A DNA stretch of 64,000 nucleotides from Streptomyces sp. SN-593 (GCF_016756395.1 NZ_AP018365.1:4501001-4565000), one strand, 5' to 3'; shown: positions 7,606 through 16,927, counted from the stretch's first letter. Numbers and translations are program-made. The notes: a model not told the origin generated them from the sequence alone.

Positions 7606-8805
7606 ATGACGCCTTCCGACGCGGGGCAGCGCACCGTCCGGCCGTGGTACGCGCTGGCCGCCGCGGTGTTCGCGGTGGGCATGGCGGGGACCACGCTTCC
7701 GACCCCGCTGTACGGCCTGTACCGCGAGCAGCTCGGCTTCTCCGAGTTCATGGTGACGGTGGTCTTCGCCGTCTACGCCTGCGGGGTGATCGCCGCGCTG
7801 CTGGTCGCCGGCGACTTCTCCGACCTGCTGGGCCGCCGGCCGATCCTGCTGACCGGGATCGGCTTCTCCGCGCTGAGCGCGGTGTGCTTTGTCGTCGAGG
7901 GCGGGCTGCCGCTGCTGTTCGCCGGGCGGCTGCTGTCCGGCTTCGCGGCCGGGCTGTTCAGCGGCGCCGGCACCGCCGCGGTCACCGAACTTGCCGCGCC
8001 CTCCCAGCGCGGGCGGGCGTCGTTCGCCGCGACGGCCGCGAACATGGGCGGGCTCGGCTGCGGGCCGATGCTCGCCGGGCTGCTCGCGCAGTACGCCCCC
8101 GCGCCGCTGCGGCTGCCCTACCTGGTGCACCTCGGCCTGCTCGCCTGCTGCGGCGCGGTGGTGTGGGCGATGCCGGAGACGGTGCGCCGCCGCGACCCGC
8201 GGCCGCGCCTGCGCCCGCAGGGCATGGCGGTGCCGGCCCCGGTCCGGGGCGTCTTCGCGCCCGCCGCGCTCGCCGCCTTCGCCGGGTTCTCGGTGATGGG
8301 GCTGTTCACCGCGGTGGCGCCGTCCTTCGCCTCGGAGTACCTGGGCGTGGACGACCTCGCGGTGTCCGGGGCGGTGGTGCTGTCGGTCTTCCTCGCCTCG
8401 ACGGTCGGGCAGTCGCTGATCGGCCGGGTCGGCGTCGTCCGCGCGCTGCCGCTGGGCAGCCTGGTGCTGATGGCGGGTCTGGTCCTCATCGGCTGGTCGC
8501 TGCTGGCCGAGTCGCTGGGGCTGCTCGTCGCGGGCGCGGTGGTCAGCGGCGTCGGGCAGGGCCTGGCGTTCCGCGCCGCGGTGGCCACGGTGAGCCGGGT
8601 CGCGCCCGACGAGCAGCGCGGCGCGACGATCTCCGCGCTGTTCGTGGCCGCCTACGTCGGCATCGCGCTGCCGGTGGTCGGCATCGGCGCGGTGGCCGTG
8701 GGGGTGGGGCTGCGCAGCGCGGGCCTGGTCTTCGTGGCCTGCGTGATCGTGGTGTCGGGCGCGGTCGCGGCGTATCTGCTGCGCCGGCCGCTGCCCGCGA
8801 CGTGA
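7606..8805 (+). CDS. MFS transporter (12-TM)
   Basis: 399 aa, twelve hydrophobic segments. TM1 contains AVGMAGTTLPTPLYGLYREQ, and motif A appears as GDFSDLLGRRPILLTG; the second half begins after the charged loop RRRDPRPRLRP. The start PTPLYGLY followed by GFSEFMVTVVFAVYA is typical of actinobacterial MFS proteins annotated as drug or sugar-efflux transporters. ATG 7606 follows a TACCGT box by 6 nt, so the message may be leaderless; there is no purine-rich ribosome site. Substrate unknown. It ends before a strong hairpin shared with the convergent eCIS operon. Confidence 0.9.
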   Translation: MTPSDAGQRTVRPWYALAAAVFAVGMAGTTLPTPLYGLYREQLGFSEFMVTVVFAVYACGVIAALLVAGDFSDLLGRRPILLTGIGFSALSAVCFVVEGGLPLLFAGRLLSGFAAGLFSGAGTAAVTELAAPSQRGRASFAATAANMGGLGCGPMLAGLLAQYAPAPLRLPYLVHLGLLACCGAVVWAMPETVRRRDPRPRLRPQGMAVPAPVRGVFAPAALAAFAGFSVMGLFTAVAPSFASEYLGVDDLAVSGAVVLSVFLASTVGQSLIGRVGVVRALPLGSLVLMAGLVLIGWSLLAESLGLLVAGAVVSGVGQGLAFRAAVATVSRVAPDEQRGATISALFVAAYVGIALPVVGIGAVAVGVGLRSAGLVFVACVIVVSGAVAAYLLRRPLPAT

Positions 8806-8947
8806 CCTGAGGCCGCGTCCCGACCCGGGGCCGGCGTCCTGACCGGGGCCGGCGGTCGGGGTCGGGCCGCGTGACGGTGAAGCCGGCGGTGCGGGCGCCA
8901 GTGCGGGTGTCCGGTGCTGCGGCCTGTCGGCGGTGCGGGCGGTGCGG

Positions 8948-8992
8948 GCGGTGCGGGCGGCCGGGCCCGGAGGCCGGAACCGCCCGCACCGC
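8948..8992. terminator. Bidirectional terminator between MFS gene and eCIS operon
   Basis: GCGGTGCGGGCGG (8948-8960) pairs perfectly with CCGCCCGCACCGC (8980-8992), a 13-bp stem. It lies between two convergent genes. The left arm sits in a short tract of ggtgcgggc repeats. Confidence 0.8.
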
Positions 8993-8996
8993 GCGG

Positions 8997-10724
8997 TCAG
9001 TCGGAGTGCTTCGGCCCGAAGAACTCGACCTCGGCGATGGCCACCTGCTTCTTCGCGTCGGCGCCGTAGGACGAGCGCACGGTGAAGCGGACCGAGGTGA
9101 CCTTGTCGGCGCGGAAGGAGACGGTCTGCCCGCCGCTGCCCTGGTCCAGGGTGATGTGGCGGACGTCGGTGTGGCCGTCGGACGTGGTGACGGTGACGTC
9201 GAGCTGGTGCGGCTCCGCCGACTTGGACAGGTCGGTGGGCTGGGTCGACTCGCCCGGGGTGATGACGAGGTTCAGCAGGTGCACCGGCTGCTGGAAGTCC
9301 GCCTGGAGCCACTGGCCGGCACCGGACTCCGAGAGCCCCGGCCCCCACCACGTGTTGTTGAACTCGTCGAACGCCAGCTTCGCGTCGTGGCCCTTGAACG
9401 ACCGCGAGGCGTGCACCGAGTCGGGGACGACCGGGGCCCGCTTGGCGAAGTGGTCCTTCGTCGCCCGCACCCCGTCGGGGATGTGCATCCCGCCGATCAC
9501 CACCAGTACCGCGGCACCCGCGGCGACCAGCCAGGTCACCACCCGGCCCAGGTTGCGGCGCAGCCGCGGCCGTTCGCCGGCCCACGGCGCCTCCCGCCGG
9601 CGGAAGAAGTCCAGCAGCCGCCGCCACCAGGGGCGCCGTGCCGTCTCGTCGTAGGGCCGCCCCGACATGGGCATCGCGCAGCGGCGGCAGAAGTGCCGGT
9701 CGGGACGGTTGCCGGTCTGGCACCAGGGGCAGCCCGCCGGGCCGTTGTCGTCGGGCATCGCGCCGGGCGTGCGGACCAGCGGCCGGGACGCCACCGGACG
9801 GCCGGGCATCACCGCGCCCACGGACGGCGCGGCCGGCTGGCGCTGCTGGGGGTCGGCCACCGGGACGAGCAGGGCGCGGGCCCGCTCCTCGGCCGACGGC
9901 GACACCTGCTGCGGGTCCTGCGGCGGCTGCGGCTGCGGGGCGTACTGCGGGTCCTGCGCGTACGGGTCGTGCGCGTACGGGTCCTGGGCGTACGCCGGGG
10001 CCGCCGCCTGCGCGGGCTGCGGCGGCGAGGCATGCTGCGGGTCCTGGGCGTGCTGCGGCCGCAGCGACGGGAACTGCGGGGCCGCGGTGGACGGCTGCTC
10101 CAGGGTGTCCTCCATGGGGTCGGTGCCCGGGACCGCGCCCGGGACCGCGCCCGGCAACGGACCCGCGCCCACCGCGCCGGGCGCCGGCGCCGGACCACCG
10201 GCGGCGCCGTGCCACTCGGCCGCAGGCGCCTGGCCCTGCCGCGGCACCTCCGGCACCCACGTCTCCTGGACGGCGCCCGTCCCGCCGAGGGGCCCCGCGG
10301 ACTTGTCGCCGGGGTTCCCCAGCACCTCCTGGCCGGAGCCGGGGGCCCGTCCGCCGGTGCCCTCGCCGGCCCGCGGCGGCATCGGCCCCGAGCCGCCCGC
10401 GCCCGTACGGCCCGCGCCCGGCCCCGGGCCCGATCCCGCACCCGGCGGGGTGCGCGGCACGCCGCCGTCGTCACCGGGGGCGGCCGGCGGGCCGCCGGCG
10501 CCCGGCGCGCCCGCCACCGGCGGCAGCGGGCCCGCGCCCGCGCCCGCCGGCGCCGGCAGCTCGGCCGCGCGGCGCACGGCGGACACCGGCGCGGCGGGCC
10601 GGTCCGCCCAGCCGAGCACCGCGCCGCACCCGTCGCAGAACGACTGGTCGGGGCCCGCCTGCGTGCCGCACTCGGCGCAGGTCCGCGCCCGGGGCGGCTC
10701 GGCGTCATTGCTACGTCCGGTCAC
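8997..10724 (-). CDS. eCIS-associated zinc-ribbon membrane protein with discoidin-like C-terminus (CisA-like)
   Basis: 575 aa, last gene of the eCIS minus-strand operon. Order: an N-terminal zinc ribbon (CAECG...FCDGCG, about residues 16-35); a long Pro/Ala/Gly/Gln-rich disordered stretch with YAQDPYAHDPYAQDPQYA repeats (about 40-320); a second zinc ribbon (CPWCQTGNRPDRHFCRRC, about 325-345); one transmembrane helix (VVTWLVAAGAAVLVVIGGMH, about 392-412); and an extracytoplasmic discoidin/F5-8C-like beta domain (about 425-575, LAFDEFNNTWWGPG and VRFTVRSSYG). GTG 10724 overlaps the upstream stop by 14 nt. Its layout and operon-end position match the CisA-type membrane protein reported for Streptomyces contractile systems, which links the particle to the membrane; that identity is an inference. 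Confidence 0.8.
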   Translation of the reverse strand: MTGRSNDAEPPRARTCAECGTQAGPDQSFCDGCGAVLGWADRPAAPVSAVRRAAELPAPAGAGAGPLPPVAGAPGAGGPPAAPGDDGGVPRTPPGAGSGPGPGAGRTGAGGSGPMPPRAGEGTGGRAPGSGQEVLGNPGDKSAGPLGGTGAVQETWVPEVPRQGQAPAAEWHGAAGGPAPAPGAVGAGPLPGAVPGAVPGTDPMEDTLEQPSTAAPQFPSLRPQHAQDPQHASPPQPAQAAAPAYAQDPYAHDPYAQDPQYAPQPQPPQDPQQVSPSAEERARALLVPVADPQQRQPAAPSVGAVMPGRPVASRPLVRTPGAMPDDNGPAGCPWCQTGNRPDRHFCRRCAMPMSGRPYDETARRPWWRRLLDFFRRREAPWAGERPRLRRNLGRVVTWLVAAGAAVLVVIGGMHIPDGVRATKDHFAKRAPVVPDSVHASRSFKGHDAKLAFDEFNNTWWGPGLSESGAGQWLQADFQQPVHLLNLVITPGESTQPTDLSKSAEPHQLDVTVTTSDGHTDVRHITLDQGSGGQTVSFRADKVTSVRFTVRSSYGADAKKQVAIAEVEFFGPKHSD

Positions 10725-11316
10725 CTTCGGAGGTCCTTTCAACCGCGGTCACCTGGACCGTGTAGGGCATGTGGGCGGGGCGGGCGGCCGCCACCAGGCG
10801 GTCCAGCCGCACCTGGTCGGCCGGGCCGGGGTCGGGCAGCCGCACCGCGACGTGCAGGTGCGGGCGGCGATCGCCGGGCACCGGGCCGAGCGGCCGGGCG
10901 TCCCAGGCCGCGGCGCCGGACTCGCGGATCTCCGGCTCCACGCCGAACGCGAGCCGCACCACCTCGGCCAGGCCCCGCCGGGTGCCGCGGATGCGGTGCA
11001 GGTGCGCGGCGGCGGCCACGGCCCGGCGCAGCGCGGCGGTGTCCTCGACGCCGTCGGTCTCCGCGCCCACCCAGTCGCCGAGCCAGCGGGTGAAGTCCGC
11101 GGGCGCCAGGGCCGGCGCGAAGTACGCCTCCAGGCAGTCCAGCACGTTGTGGATCGGCGCGAGCACCTCGTCGAGCCCGGCGACGAAGCGCTGCGCGAGG
11201 TCGTCGTCGGCGAAGACGGCGGGCAGCATCGCGCCGAGCGGCGCCGACGAGCCGAGGCCGTCGATCGAGCCGCGCCGGCCCGGCACCACCCGGCCCAGGT
11301 CCGCCGTCGCCGTCAC
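10711..11316 (-). CDS. Phage tail protein I-like baseplate wedge protein
   Basis: 201 aa. It resembles the gpI-like (Afp12-type) proteins that sit beside the gpJ-like protein in contractile baseplates: LPAVFADDDLAQRFVAGLDE, LDCLEAYFAPALAPADFTRWL and the helix-rich ALRRAVAAAAHLHRIRGTRRGL, followed by a C-terminal beta domain HLHVAVRLPDPG. GTG 11316 overlaps the stop of the gpJ-like gene (GTGA), so the pair is translationally coupled. It should help attach the baseplate periphery to the sheath. Confidence 0.88.
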   Translation of the reverse strand: MTATADLGRVVPGRRGSIDGLGSSAPLGAMLPAVFADDDLAQRFVAGLDEVLAPIHNVLDCLEAYFAPALAPADFTRWLGDWVGAETDGVEDTAALRRAVAAAAHLHRIRGTRRGLAEVVRLAFGVEPEIRESGAAAWDARPLGPVPGDRRPHLHVAVRLPDPGPADQVRLDRLVAAARPAHMPYTVQVTAVERTSEGDRT

Positions 11317-13271
11317 TCCTGGCCCCCGATCACGCGCACCCGGTGGTCGAAGGAGAAGACCAGGGACGGGGGTTCGAGGTCGATCCGCTCGGTCGGGTCG
11401 CCGCGCTTGCCGGTGAGCGGGTCGGCCGGGTGCAGCAGCACCTCGTCGACCAGCTCCACGCCCGGTACGCGCTGGAGCACCGCGAAGACCTCGCCGGCCT
11501 GCACCGGCCGGCCGAAGGCCCAACCGGTGCCCTGCGCGCCGCCGGTGAGCGGGTCCAGGTGCCGGTAGAGGGCGTCGTGCGCACGCTGCCGGACCATCTC
11601 GGTGTCGGTGCCGCGGAAGGCGTGCAGCGTGGCCACCACCGTGACGCCCTGGTAGTAGGGCGGGCCGACCGCGAGCCGGGTGCCGATCAGCCGCCGGTCG
11701 TCGAGGTAGTCGGTGATCCGCTCCAGCAGCGCGTCGTCCGGGACCAGTTGCTCGAACCGCAGCCGCCCGCCGAGGTCGGTGACGGCCTGCGGCACCACCA
11801 GCACCCGCACCGCGTGGGCGCCGTGCTCGTCCGGGTCGGCGGCCAGGCAGGTGATCCGGGCGGTCTCCGGCGCGGCACGGCGGGCGAGTTCCTCGTAGTC
11901 CCGCAGCGTCACCGCCCGGTCCTGGGCGCGCAGCGTGATCGGGGCGCGGGCCTTGGCCTCCTCGACGGTCTCGCCGTCCACCCCGCCCTTGGCCGCCTCG
12001 CGGTTGACCACCTCGGCGACGTACGGCACCGAGTTGCGCAGCACCTGGATGGCGCCGCGCGCGACGTTCCCGGCCCGGCCGCCGCCGGTGCGGTAGCGGC
12101 GGACCCGGATCGCGGCGCCCATCGGCGGCACCGCGCCGTACTGCCGCAGGCTGCCGTCGGGTTCGCGGACGGCCGGGCCGAAGGCGATCTCGCCGGTGGC
12201 CGCGTCAAGCGTGACGTGCCGGTCGCGCGGGCCGGAGGCGGCGAAGTGGCCGACCACGTCCCAGTCGGTCCAGCCGTTGTCGCCGGTGACCTGGAGCAGC
12301 ATCGCGGGCACGTCGCCGACCACCGGGAAGTGGGCCAGCCGCAGCCGCTGGCCGGGCAGCCCGGTCGACTCGCCGAGCATCTCGTCGCGCACCGTCTCGG
12401 CGTGCACCACGCCGGTGGTGCCGCCGATGGTGAACGCCTCGACCGACCGGACGGTGGGCGAGGTGGTGTAGAACGGCTGGCCGGCCAGCGGCTCGGTGAC
12501 CCGGCAGCGCAGCCAGCCCGCCTCGCGCCGCCCGGACCGGGACGGCGTGTGGCCGCCCGGGACGTGCAGCACCACCTCGCCGGGCCGGTTGAGGCCGCCG
12601 GTGCCGTCCCGGTCCACCTCGCACGCGGCCCAGCCGTCCGCCGTCCACGCCTCCCACACCAGCGGGGGCTGCCGCGGGTCCACGCCGACGCCGTCCACCC
12701 GGCTGTCCAGGGTGAGCGCGACCGCGCAGTTCGGCACCGCCGCGCTCAGCCCCAGCAGCATGCAGTCGCCGGGCCGCGGCGACTCGCTGAAGCACAGCAG
12801 GTCGCCGCCCTCGGCCAGGTCCGAGCTGCGGTCCACGGCGCCCTTCTCGCCGTGCTGCATCACCAGGTACTCCAACTCACACGGCACCACGGTGAGTTCG
12901 GTCTCGGTGGCGAACACCACCGCTTCCTCGTTCTCGGTGCGGGAGGTGGCGACCTCGGTGCCGGAGGGCAGCCGGACCGGGTCGCCCACCGGTGCGGACA
13001 GCCAGAACGTCACGTCGGTGCGGGCGGCCGTCGGCGGGAAGAGCGTGATCCCGATCAGGTCGAGGAAGGCCAGGTGGTTCTTCTCCGGCACCCGGTTGAG
13101 CCGGTAGACCACCTGGTCGGCCATGTGGGCGACCGTCTCCACCAGGGTGATCCCGGGGTCGGAGACGTTGTGGTCGGTCCACTCGGGCGCGCGCTGCTGG
13201 ATGTAGCGCTTGGCGTCGTCGACGAACTGCTGGAAGCGGCGGTCGTCGAGGTTGGGTGAGGGCAGGGCCAT
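11313..13271 (-). CDS. Putative baseplate assembly protein (gpJ/gp6-like, Afp11-type)
   Basis: 652 aa. The start ALPSPNLDDRRFQQFVDDAK, then RAPEWTDHNVSDPGITLVE and MADQVVYRLNRVPEKNHLAFL, is the standard N-terminus of eCIS baseplate wedge proteins. The C-terminal part contains the gpJ-type region (APITLRAQDRAVTLRDYEEL, then DYLDDRRLIGTRLAVGPP). In the particle these form the wedge ring around the hub. ATG 13271 overlaps the preceding TGA by one base (ATGA) and the next start overlaps its own stop, so it is embedded in a tightly coupled operon. Confidence 0.93.
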   Translation of the reverse strand: MALPSPNLDDRRFQQFVDDAKRYIQQRAPEWTDHNVSDPGITLVETVAHMADQVVYRLNRVPEKNHLAFLDLIGITLFPPTAARTDVTFWLSAPVGDPVRLPSGTEVATSRTENEEAVVFATETELTVVPCELEYLVMQHGEKGAVDRSSDLAEGGDLLCFSESPRPGDCMLLGLSAAVPNCAVALTLDSRVDGVGVDPRQPPLVWEAWTADGWAACEVDRDGTGGLNRPGEVVLHVPGGHTPSRSGRREAGWLRCRVTEPLAGQPFYTTSPTVRSVEAFTIGGTTGVVHAETVRDEMLGESTGLPGQRLRLAHFPVVGDVPAMLLQVTGDNGWTDWDVVGHFAASGPRDRHVTLDAATGEIAFGPAVREPDGSLRQYGAVPPMGAAIRVRRYRTGGGRAGNVARGAIQVLRNSVPYVAEVVNREAAKGGVDGETVEEAKARAPITLRAQDRAVTLRDYEELARRAAPETARITCLAADPDEHGAHAVRVLVVPQAVTDLGGRLRFEQLVPDDALLERITDYLDDRRLIGTRLAVGPPYYQGVTVVATLHAFRGTDTEMVRQRAHDALYRHLDPLTGGAQGTGWAFGRPVQAGEVFAVLQRVPGVELVDEVLLHPADPLTGKRGDPTERIDLEPPSLVFSFDHRVRVIGGQE

Positions 13272-13774
13272 CAGCGGTCGCTTTCGGTGGCCGGCCGGGT
13301 GTCCGCGGACGCCCCCGGGGGGAGGGCGTGGGAACCGGGGAGGCCGGGGGAGGAACTGGAGGAGGCGGGCAGGTCGGGGTTCTCGTGCGAGGGGATGACG
13401 TAGAACGGGAAGACCAGGCTGCGCGGGTTGTTGGTGCCGCGCACCGAGTAGCGCACGTCGATGTAGAGCACGCCCTGGGTGTCACCCGCGGTGACCTCGA
13501 CGTCCTCCACCTCGATCCGCGGCTCCCAGCGGTCCAGGCTGGCGTAGACCTCGTGCTGGATGCGGCCGGCGGTCGCCTCGTTGACGGGCGCGAAGACCAT
13601 CTCGTGGATGGCGCAGCCGAACTCCGGCCGCATCGGCCGCTCGCCCGGCGCGGTGGCGAGCACCAGGCGCATCGCCTCCTCGATCTCGGCCTGGCCGCTG
13701 ACCATGGCGATGCCGCCGCCCGGGCCGATCCGCAGCGGGAACGCCCAGCCGGTGCCGACGAATTGCTCTGCCAT
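13271..13774 (-). CDS. GPW/gp25-family baseplate protein
   Basis: 167 aa. GTGWAFPLRI, then ISGQAEIEEAMRLVLATAPG-type residues (here VSGQAEIEEAMRLVLATAPG) and GERPMRPEFGCAIHEMVFAP are diagnostic for the T4 gp25/GPW lysozyme-like fold, which initiates sheath assembly on the baseplate. The last 25 residues are a Ser/Pro-rich tail that goes beyond the core domain. Start ATG 13774 overlaps the stop of the VgrG-like gene and its stop overlaps the next ATG. Confidence 0.94.
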   Translation of the reverse strand: MAEQFVGTGWAFPLRIGPGGGIAMVSGQAEIEEAMRLVLATAPGERPMRPEFGCAIHEMVFAPVNEATAGRIQHEVYASLDRWEPRIEVEDVEVTAGDTQGVLYIDVRYSVRGTNNPRSLVFPFYVIPSHENPDLPASSSSSPGLPGSHALPPGASADTRPATESDR

Positions 13775-15669
13775 CAGACCACCGGCATCCCGTTGGCGGT
13801 GACCACACCGAGCAGCATGACGTTGGTGCCGTCCACCGTGACGTCCAGCGGCGAGCTGAGCATGAGCGCCCCCTCGCCGGAGATCGTGGTGACACCCACG
13901 GCGTTCAGCTCCAGTGCGGCCAGCGCGTTGATCGCGAACGCGCCCAGCGAGCGGGCGCTGATGGTGCTCGCCTCGATGTCGAGCACGCCGCCGCTCTTCA
14001 GCGACATCCGGCCGCCCGCCTTCAGCGACAGGTTCCCGCCCGCCTCGACCGACACCGACCGGGTGCCCTTGATGCTGACCGCGCCCTTGCTGTCCACGGT
14101 GATCTCGGTGCCGGTCCGGTCCAGGTTGATCACCAGCCGGTTGTCCCCGGAGCTGAGCCGCACCCCGCGCTTGCCGCCGACCCGCTGGTCGAGCAGGTCC
14201 AGCCGGTTGCCGCTGCGGTCGGCGAGCGTGTGCCGCACCGCCCGGCCGCTGGTCGCGTCGTAGGGCGGCACGTCCACCGTGCCGGGCCGGTCCTTGCCGT
14301 TGTAGAGCCCGCCGATGACGAACGGGTGGTCCAGCGCGCCGCGGTCGAAGGCCACCAGCACCTCGTCGCCGACGTCCGGGCCGATCAGCCCGCCCCCGCC
14401 GGTCCCGCCGAACTGCACGGTCCGGGTCCAGTCGCTGACGTAGGTGTCGTCCAGCCACGGGAAGCGCAGCTTGACCCGGCCCTGCTTGAGCGGGTCCTTG
14501 ATGTCGGTGACCAGGGCGTTGGCGACGCCCGGCAGCCGGGAGGCACCCGCCGGGCCGCCGCCGGACCCGCCGGAGGCGAGGCCGTACAGCGACCGCCACT
14601 GCCGGCCGCTGACGGTCAGCCAGGTCTCGTAGTGCCGGCCCGCGCCGAAGGTGTGGCGGGCGGCGGTGACCGTGTACTTGCCCTCGAAGGGCGCGCCCAC
14701 GTCGGCGAGGGCGACCGGGACGCCGGGCCGCAGCTTCGGGTTCCCGTGCACCGTCACCTCCAGCTCGGCGAACGAGCCGGTGACGTCGGCGGCCAGCGAG
14801 TCGGCGGCGTTGGTCACCTCGCCCTGCTTGTCGTACGGGATGTCCGTCTCGACCCGCGTCGCCGTCCCGAACGCGGCGACCGCCGCGGCCGGGCTGGTGC
14901 CGATCTGGATCCCCGGGTTGTCCGCGGCCGTGGACCGCCCGACCAGGTCCCGCTTCGTCGTCACGTCCCAGCCGCGCGCCTCGACCTTCGCCACCTGGTC
15001 CGCGGAGGTGACCGCGGCCCGGCAGCGCAGGATGTCCACGCCCGCCTCCAGGACGTACGGGCTCTTGTCGCTGGGGGTGCTCACCGGGGGCGCGCCCGAG
15101 GCCGGGTCCGGCTTCTCGAACTGGAAGGTCCCCTTGGGGCTCAGGGACATCACCATCTCGTTCTCGTCCGCGAGCCGGTTCAGGAAGTCCCAGTCGGTGA
15201 CGTTGGCCTGGGTGATGAACTCGTAGAGCGTCCTGGTCGACTCGATCTTCCCGATCGGGACCTTGTCCTGGCCGGCCAGCTTGCGGGCGATGTCCGAGGC
15301 GGTCATGTTGCGGTAGGCCACCACCCGGCGCTGGCGCAGCATCCGGTGGCCGAGGTCGTAGCCGCGGATCACGCTGAACGTGCCGGTCCCGTCGTAGTCC
15401 GTCTCCAGACCGGTGATCTCGCCGGTGAGCAGCGGCGACTGGGCCCCCTGGCCGTCGGCGACCGGGGCCAGCACCACGTCCGCGCCGATCTTGGCGCCGG
15501 CCTGGCCGAGCACCTTCCGCTTCGGGTCGCGGAAGGTGAGCTGGAACGCGCCGGGCACGCCGCTGCCGAAGTCCACCCACCCGCCGACCAGCAGCGTGGC
15601 GAGGGTCGGGGTCAGCGGCGCGCCGCCGATCGTGACGTGCAGGACGTTGGAGTAGCCGATCTTGGTCAT
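13774..15669 (-). CDS. VgrG/gp5-gp27-like spike protein of the eCIS
   Basis: 631 aa. The N-terminal two thirds is gp27/Phage-GPD-like (GSGVPGAFQLTFRDPKRKVL, TGEITGLETDYDG, DWDFLNRLADENEMVMSLS); it is followed by an OB-fold (VALADVGAPFEGKYTV, LRFPWLDDTYVSDWTRTVQFGG) and a C-terminal beta-helix with repeating short strands (SIKGTRSVSVEAGGNLSLKA, GGRMSLKSGGVLDIEA). It forms the trimeric spike at the tip of the inner tube. No separate PAAR tip gene is seen, so the end of this helix probably serves as the tip. ATG 15669 overlaps the LysM gene stop. Confidence 0.93.
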   Translation of the reverse strand: MTKIGYSNVLHVTIGGAPLTPTLATLLVGGWVDFGSGVPGAFQLTFRDPKRKVLGQAGAKIGADVVLAPVADGQGAQSPLLTGEITGLETDYDGTGTFSVIRGYDLGHRMLRQRRVVAYRNMTASDIARKLAGQDKVPIGKIESTRTLYEFITQANVTDWDFLNRLADENEMVMSLSPKGTFQFEKPDPASGAPPVSTPSDKSPYVLEAGVDILRCRAAVTSADQVAKVEARGWDVTTKRDLVGRSTAADNPGIQIGTSPAAAVAAFGTATRVETDIPYDKQGEVTNAADSLAADVTGSFAELEVTVHGNPKLRPGVPVALADVGAPFEGKYTVTAARHTFGAGRHYETWLTVSGRQWRSLYGLASGGSGGGPAGASRLPGVANALVTDIKDPLKQGRVKLRFPWLDDTYVSDWTRTVQFGGTGGGGLIGPDVGDEVLVAFDRGALDHPFVIGGLYNGKDRPGTVDVPPYDATSGRAVRHTLADRSGNRLDLLDQRVGGKRGVRLSSGDNRLVINLDRTGTEITVDSKGAVSIKGTRSVSVEAGGNLSLKAGGRMSLKSGGVLDIEASTISARSLGAFAINALAALELNAVGVTTISGEGALMLSSPLDVTVDGTNVMLLGVVTANGMPVV

Positions 15670-16391
15670 CGCAGGCCGACCTCCTCGGCGGCCGGCAGGA
15701 TGAGTTCGGTGCCCGGCACCAGCCGCGACGGGTCGTCGATGCCGTTGCTCTCGGCGATCGTCCGCCACACGGTGGCGTCGCCGTACTCCCGCCAGGCCAG
15801 GTGCTGGAGCGAGTCGCCGGACACCACCCGGTGCACCCGGCGGGCGGTGAGCGCGCCCGACGTCGGGTTCTGGCCGAGGGTGTTGCTCGGGATCTCGTTG
15901 AGCTGCACCCGGCAGGTGGCGCGGATCGGCACGCCGGTGGTGCCGAAGAGGGTGTAGGTCGCGTCCACCGCGCTGACGTAGGCGGTGAAGCGCGCGGTGG
16001 AGAACGAGCCCCACTGGAAGACCACCCACGGCGTCGAGGGCTGCTTCGCCTCGATGCTCGCCTGGGTCACCTCGCAGCAGGAGAAGAGCGCCTCGACGTT
16101 CTTGCGCACGTCGTTGCTGCTCGGGTCGTCGGAGCGGTCGAGGAAGACCTCCACCGACAGCTCCCGCGGCTCGGGCCCCATGAACTCCGGCACCGAGCCG
16201 TCGCGCACGGCGGCGGTCGGCGTGGTCTTCCACTGCGCGCGCCGGCTGAGCGACAGCTCCGAGGGGTTGAAGTCGAAGTCGAAGGTCTTGATCAGCCCGC
16301 CGGGCGTGGTGCTGTAGCCGATCGGCGGCTGGTGGATGGCGAGGGAGGCCCGTACCAGGCTCTTGCCCGCGCCGCCGCTGCTGCCCGCCAT
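15666..16391 (-). CDS. LysM-containing baseplate hub protein (Afp7/gp53-like)
   Basis: 241 aa. The first 170 residues are a CIS tube/hub-type domain (IKTFDFDFNPSELSLSRRAQW, then VEVFLDRSD and the CCEVTQ segment), and the C-terminus is a LysM module (RRVHRVVSGDSLQHLAWREY, DPSRLVPGTELILP). In CIS particles this protein connects the tube to the VgrG spike; here LysM serves as a structural module rather than a secreted wall binder, since there is no signal peptide. It lies between tube gene 2 and the spike, all overlapping or nearly touching. Confidence 0.92.
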   Translation of the reverse strand: MAGSSGGAGKSLVRASLAIHQPPIGYSTTPGGLIKTFDFDFNPSELSLSRRAQWKTTPTAAVRDGSVPEFMGPEPRELSVEVFLDRSDDPSSNDVRKNVEALFSCCEVTQASIEAKQPSTPWVVFQWGSFSTARFTAYVSAVDATYTLFGTTGVPIRATCRVQLNEIPSNTLGQNPTSGALTARRVHRVVSGDSLQHLAWREYGDATVWRTIAESNGIDDPSRLVPGTELILPAAEEVGLR

Positions 16392-16829
16392 CTACGCCGC
16401 CCCCGCATCCGTGAAGCCGTGGTGCGCGATCTCCAGCACCTCGTTGGCCACCGAGGGGCTGTTCGGGTCGAGCGACGGTCCGCGCCAGCTCACCGGCAGC
16501 ACGTCGATCAGCCCCCAGCGCGCGACGACCGAGCCGTCCGCGCGCAGCGCCGCGATCTGCGCGGTGGGCCGGGTCACTCCGGTGGTGATCGAGGTGATCC
16601 AGGCCGCCACCTTCGAGGTGTCGGGCGTCAGCGGCCGGGTGAGCGTGATGTTCGAGAACGTCACGCGCGACGGCAGGCTCCACACGAAGCCGTTGTTGCC
16701 GCCCTCCTGGTGCTGGTGGATCTCGACGGAGGAGCCCAGCCCCTCGCAGCCGTTGAACACGCCCAGGCTCTCGCCGTCGATGGTCAGGTTGAAGAAGATG
16801 GTGGAGCCGGGGTCAAGGTCGCTGGCCAT
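16392..16829 (-). CDS. Inner tube protein (T4 gp19/Hcp-like), second copy
   Basis: 145 aa. FFNLTIDGESLGVFNGCEGL, then EIHQHQEGGNNGFVWSLPSR and ITLTRPLTPDTSKVAAWI match the phage tail tube fold. It is the tube paralogue nearest the LysM and spike genes and may form the first ring of the tube. It ends with an in-frame TAG directly abutting the next ATG (16391). The gap upstream (98 bp) separates it from the PVQR-repeat gene and holds nothing obvious except a purine stretch before the ATG. Confidence 0.93.
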   Translation of the reverse strand: MASDLDPGSTIFFNLTIDGESLGVFNGCEGLGSSVEIHQHQEGGNNGFVWSLPSRVTFSNITLTRPLTPDTSKVAAWITSITTGVTRPTAQIAALRADGSVVARWGLIDVLPVSWRGPSLDPNSPSVANEVLEIAHHGFTDAGAA

Positions 16830-16927
16830 CGATCACTGCCTTCCTGCGGACGAGTCGGGTGGGTCCGGGGCCGGGCCCGGGTGGCGTGTGCGGTGCCGCG
16901 GCGCGGGCCGGCCGCCGGGCGGCGCGG

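Noticed and set aside
13271..16829. Prophage tail module rather than a contractile injection system.
   Set aside because: There are no capsid, terminase, portal, integrase or lysis genes; LysM hub, AAA ATPase, DUF4255 and DUF4157 genes are specific to injection systems.
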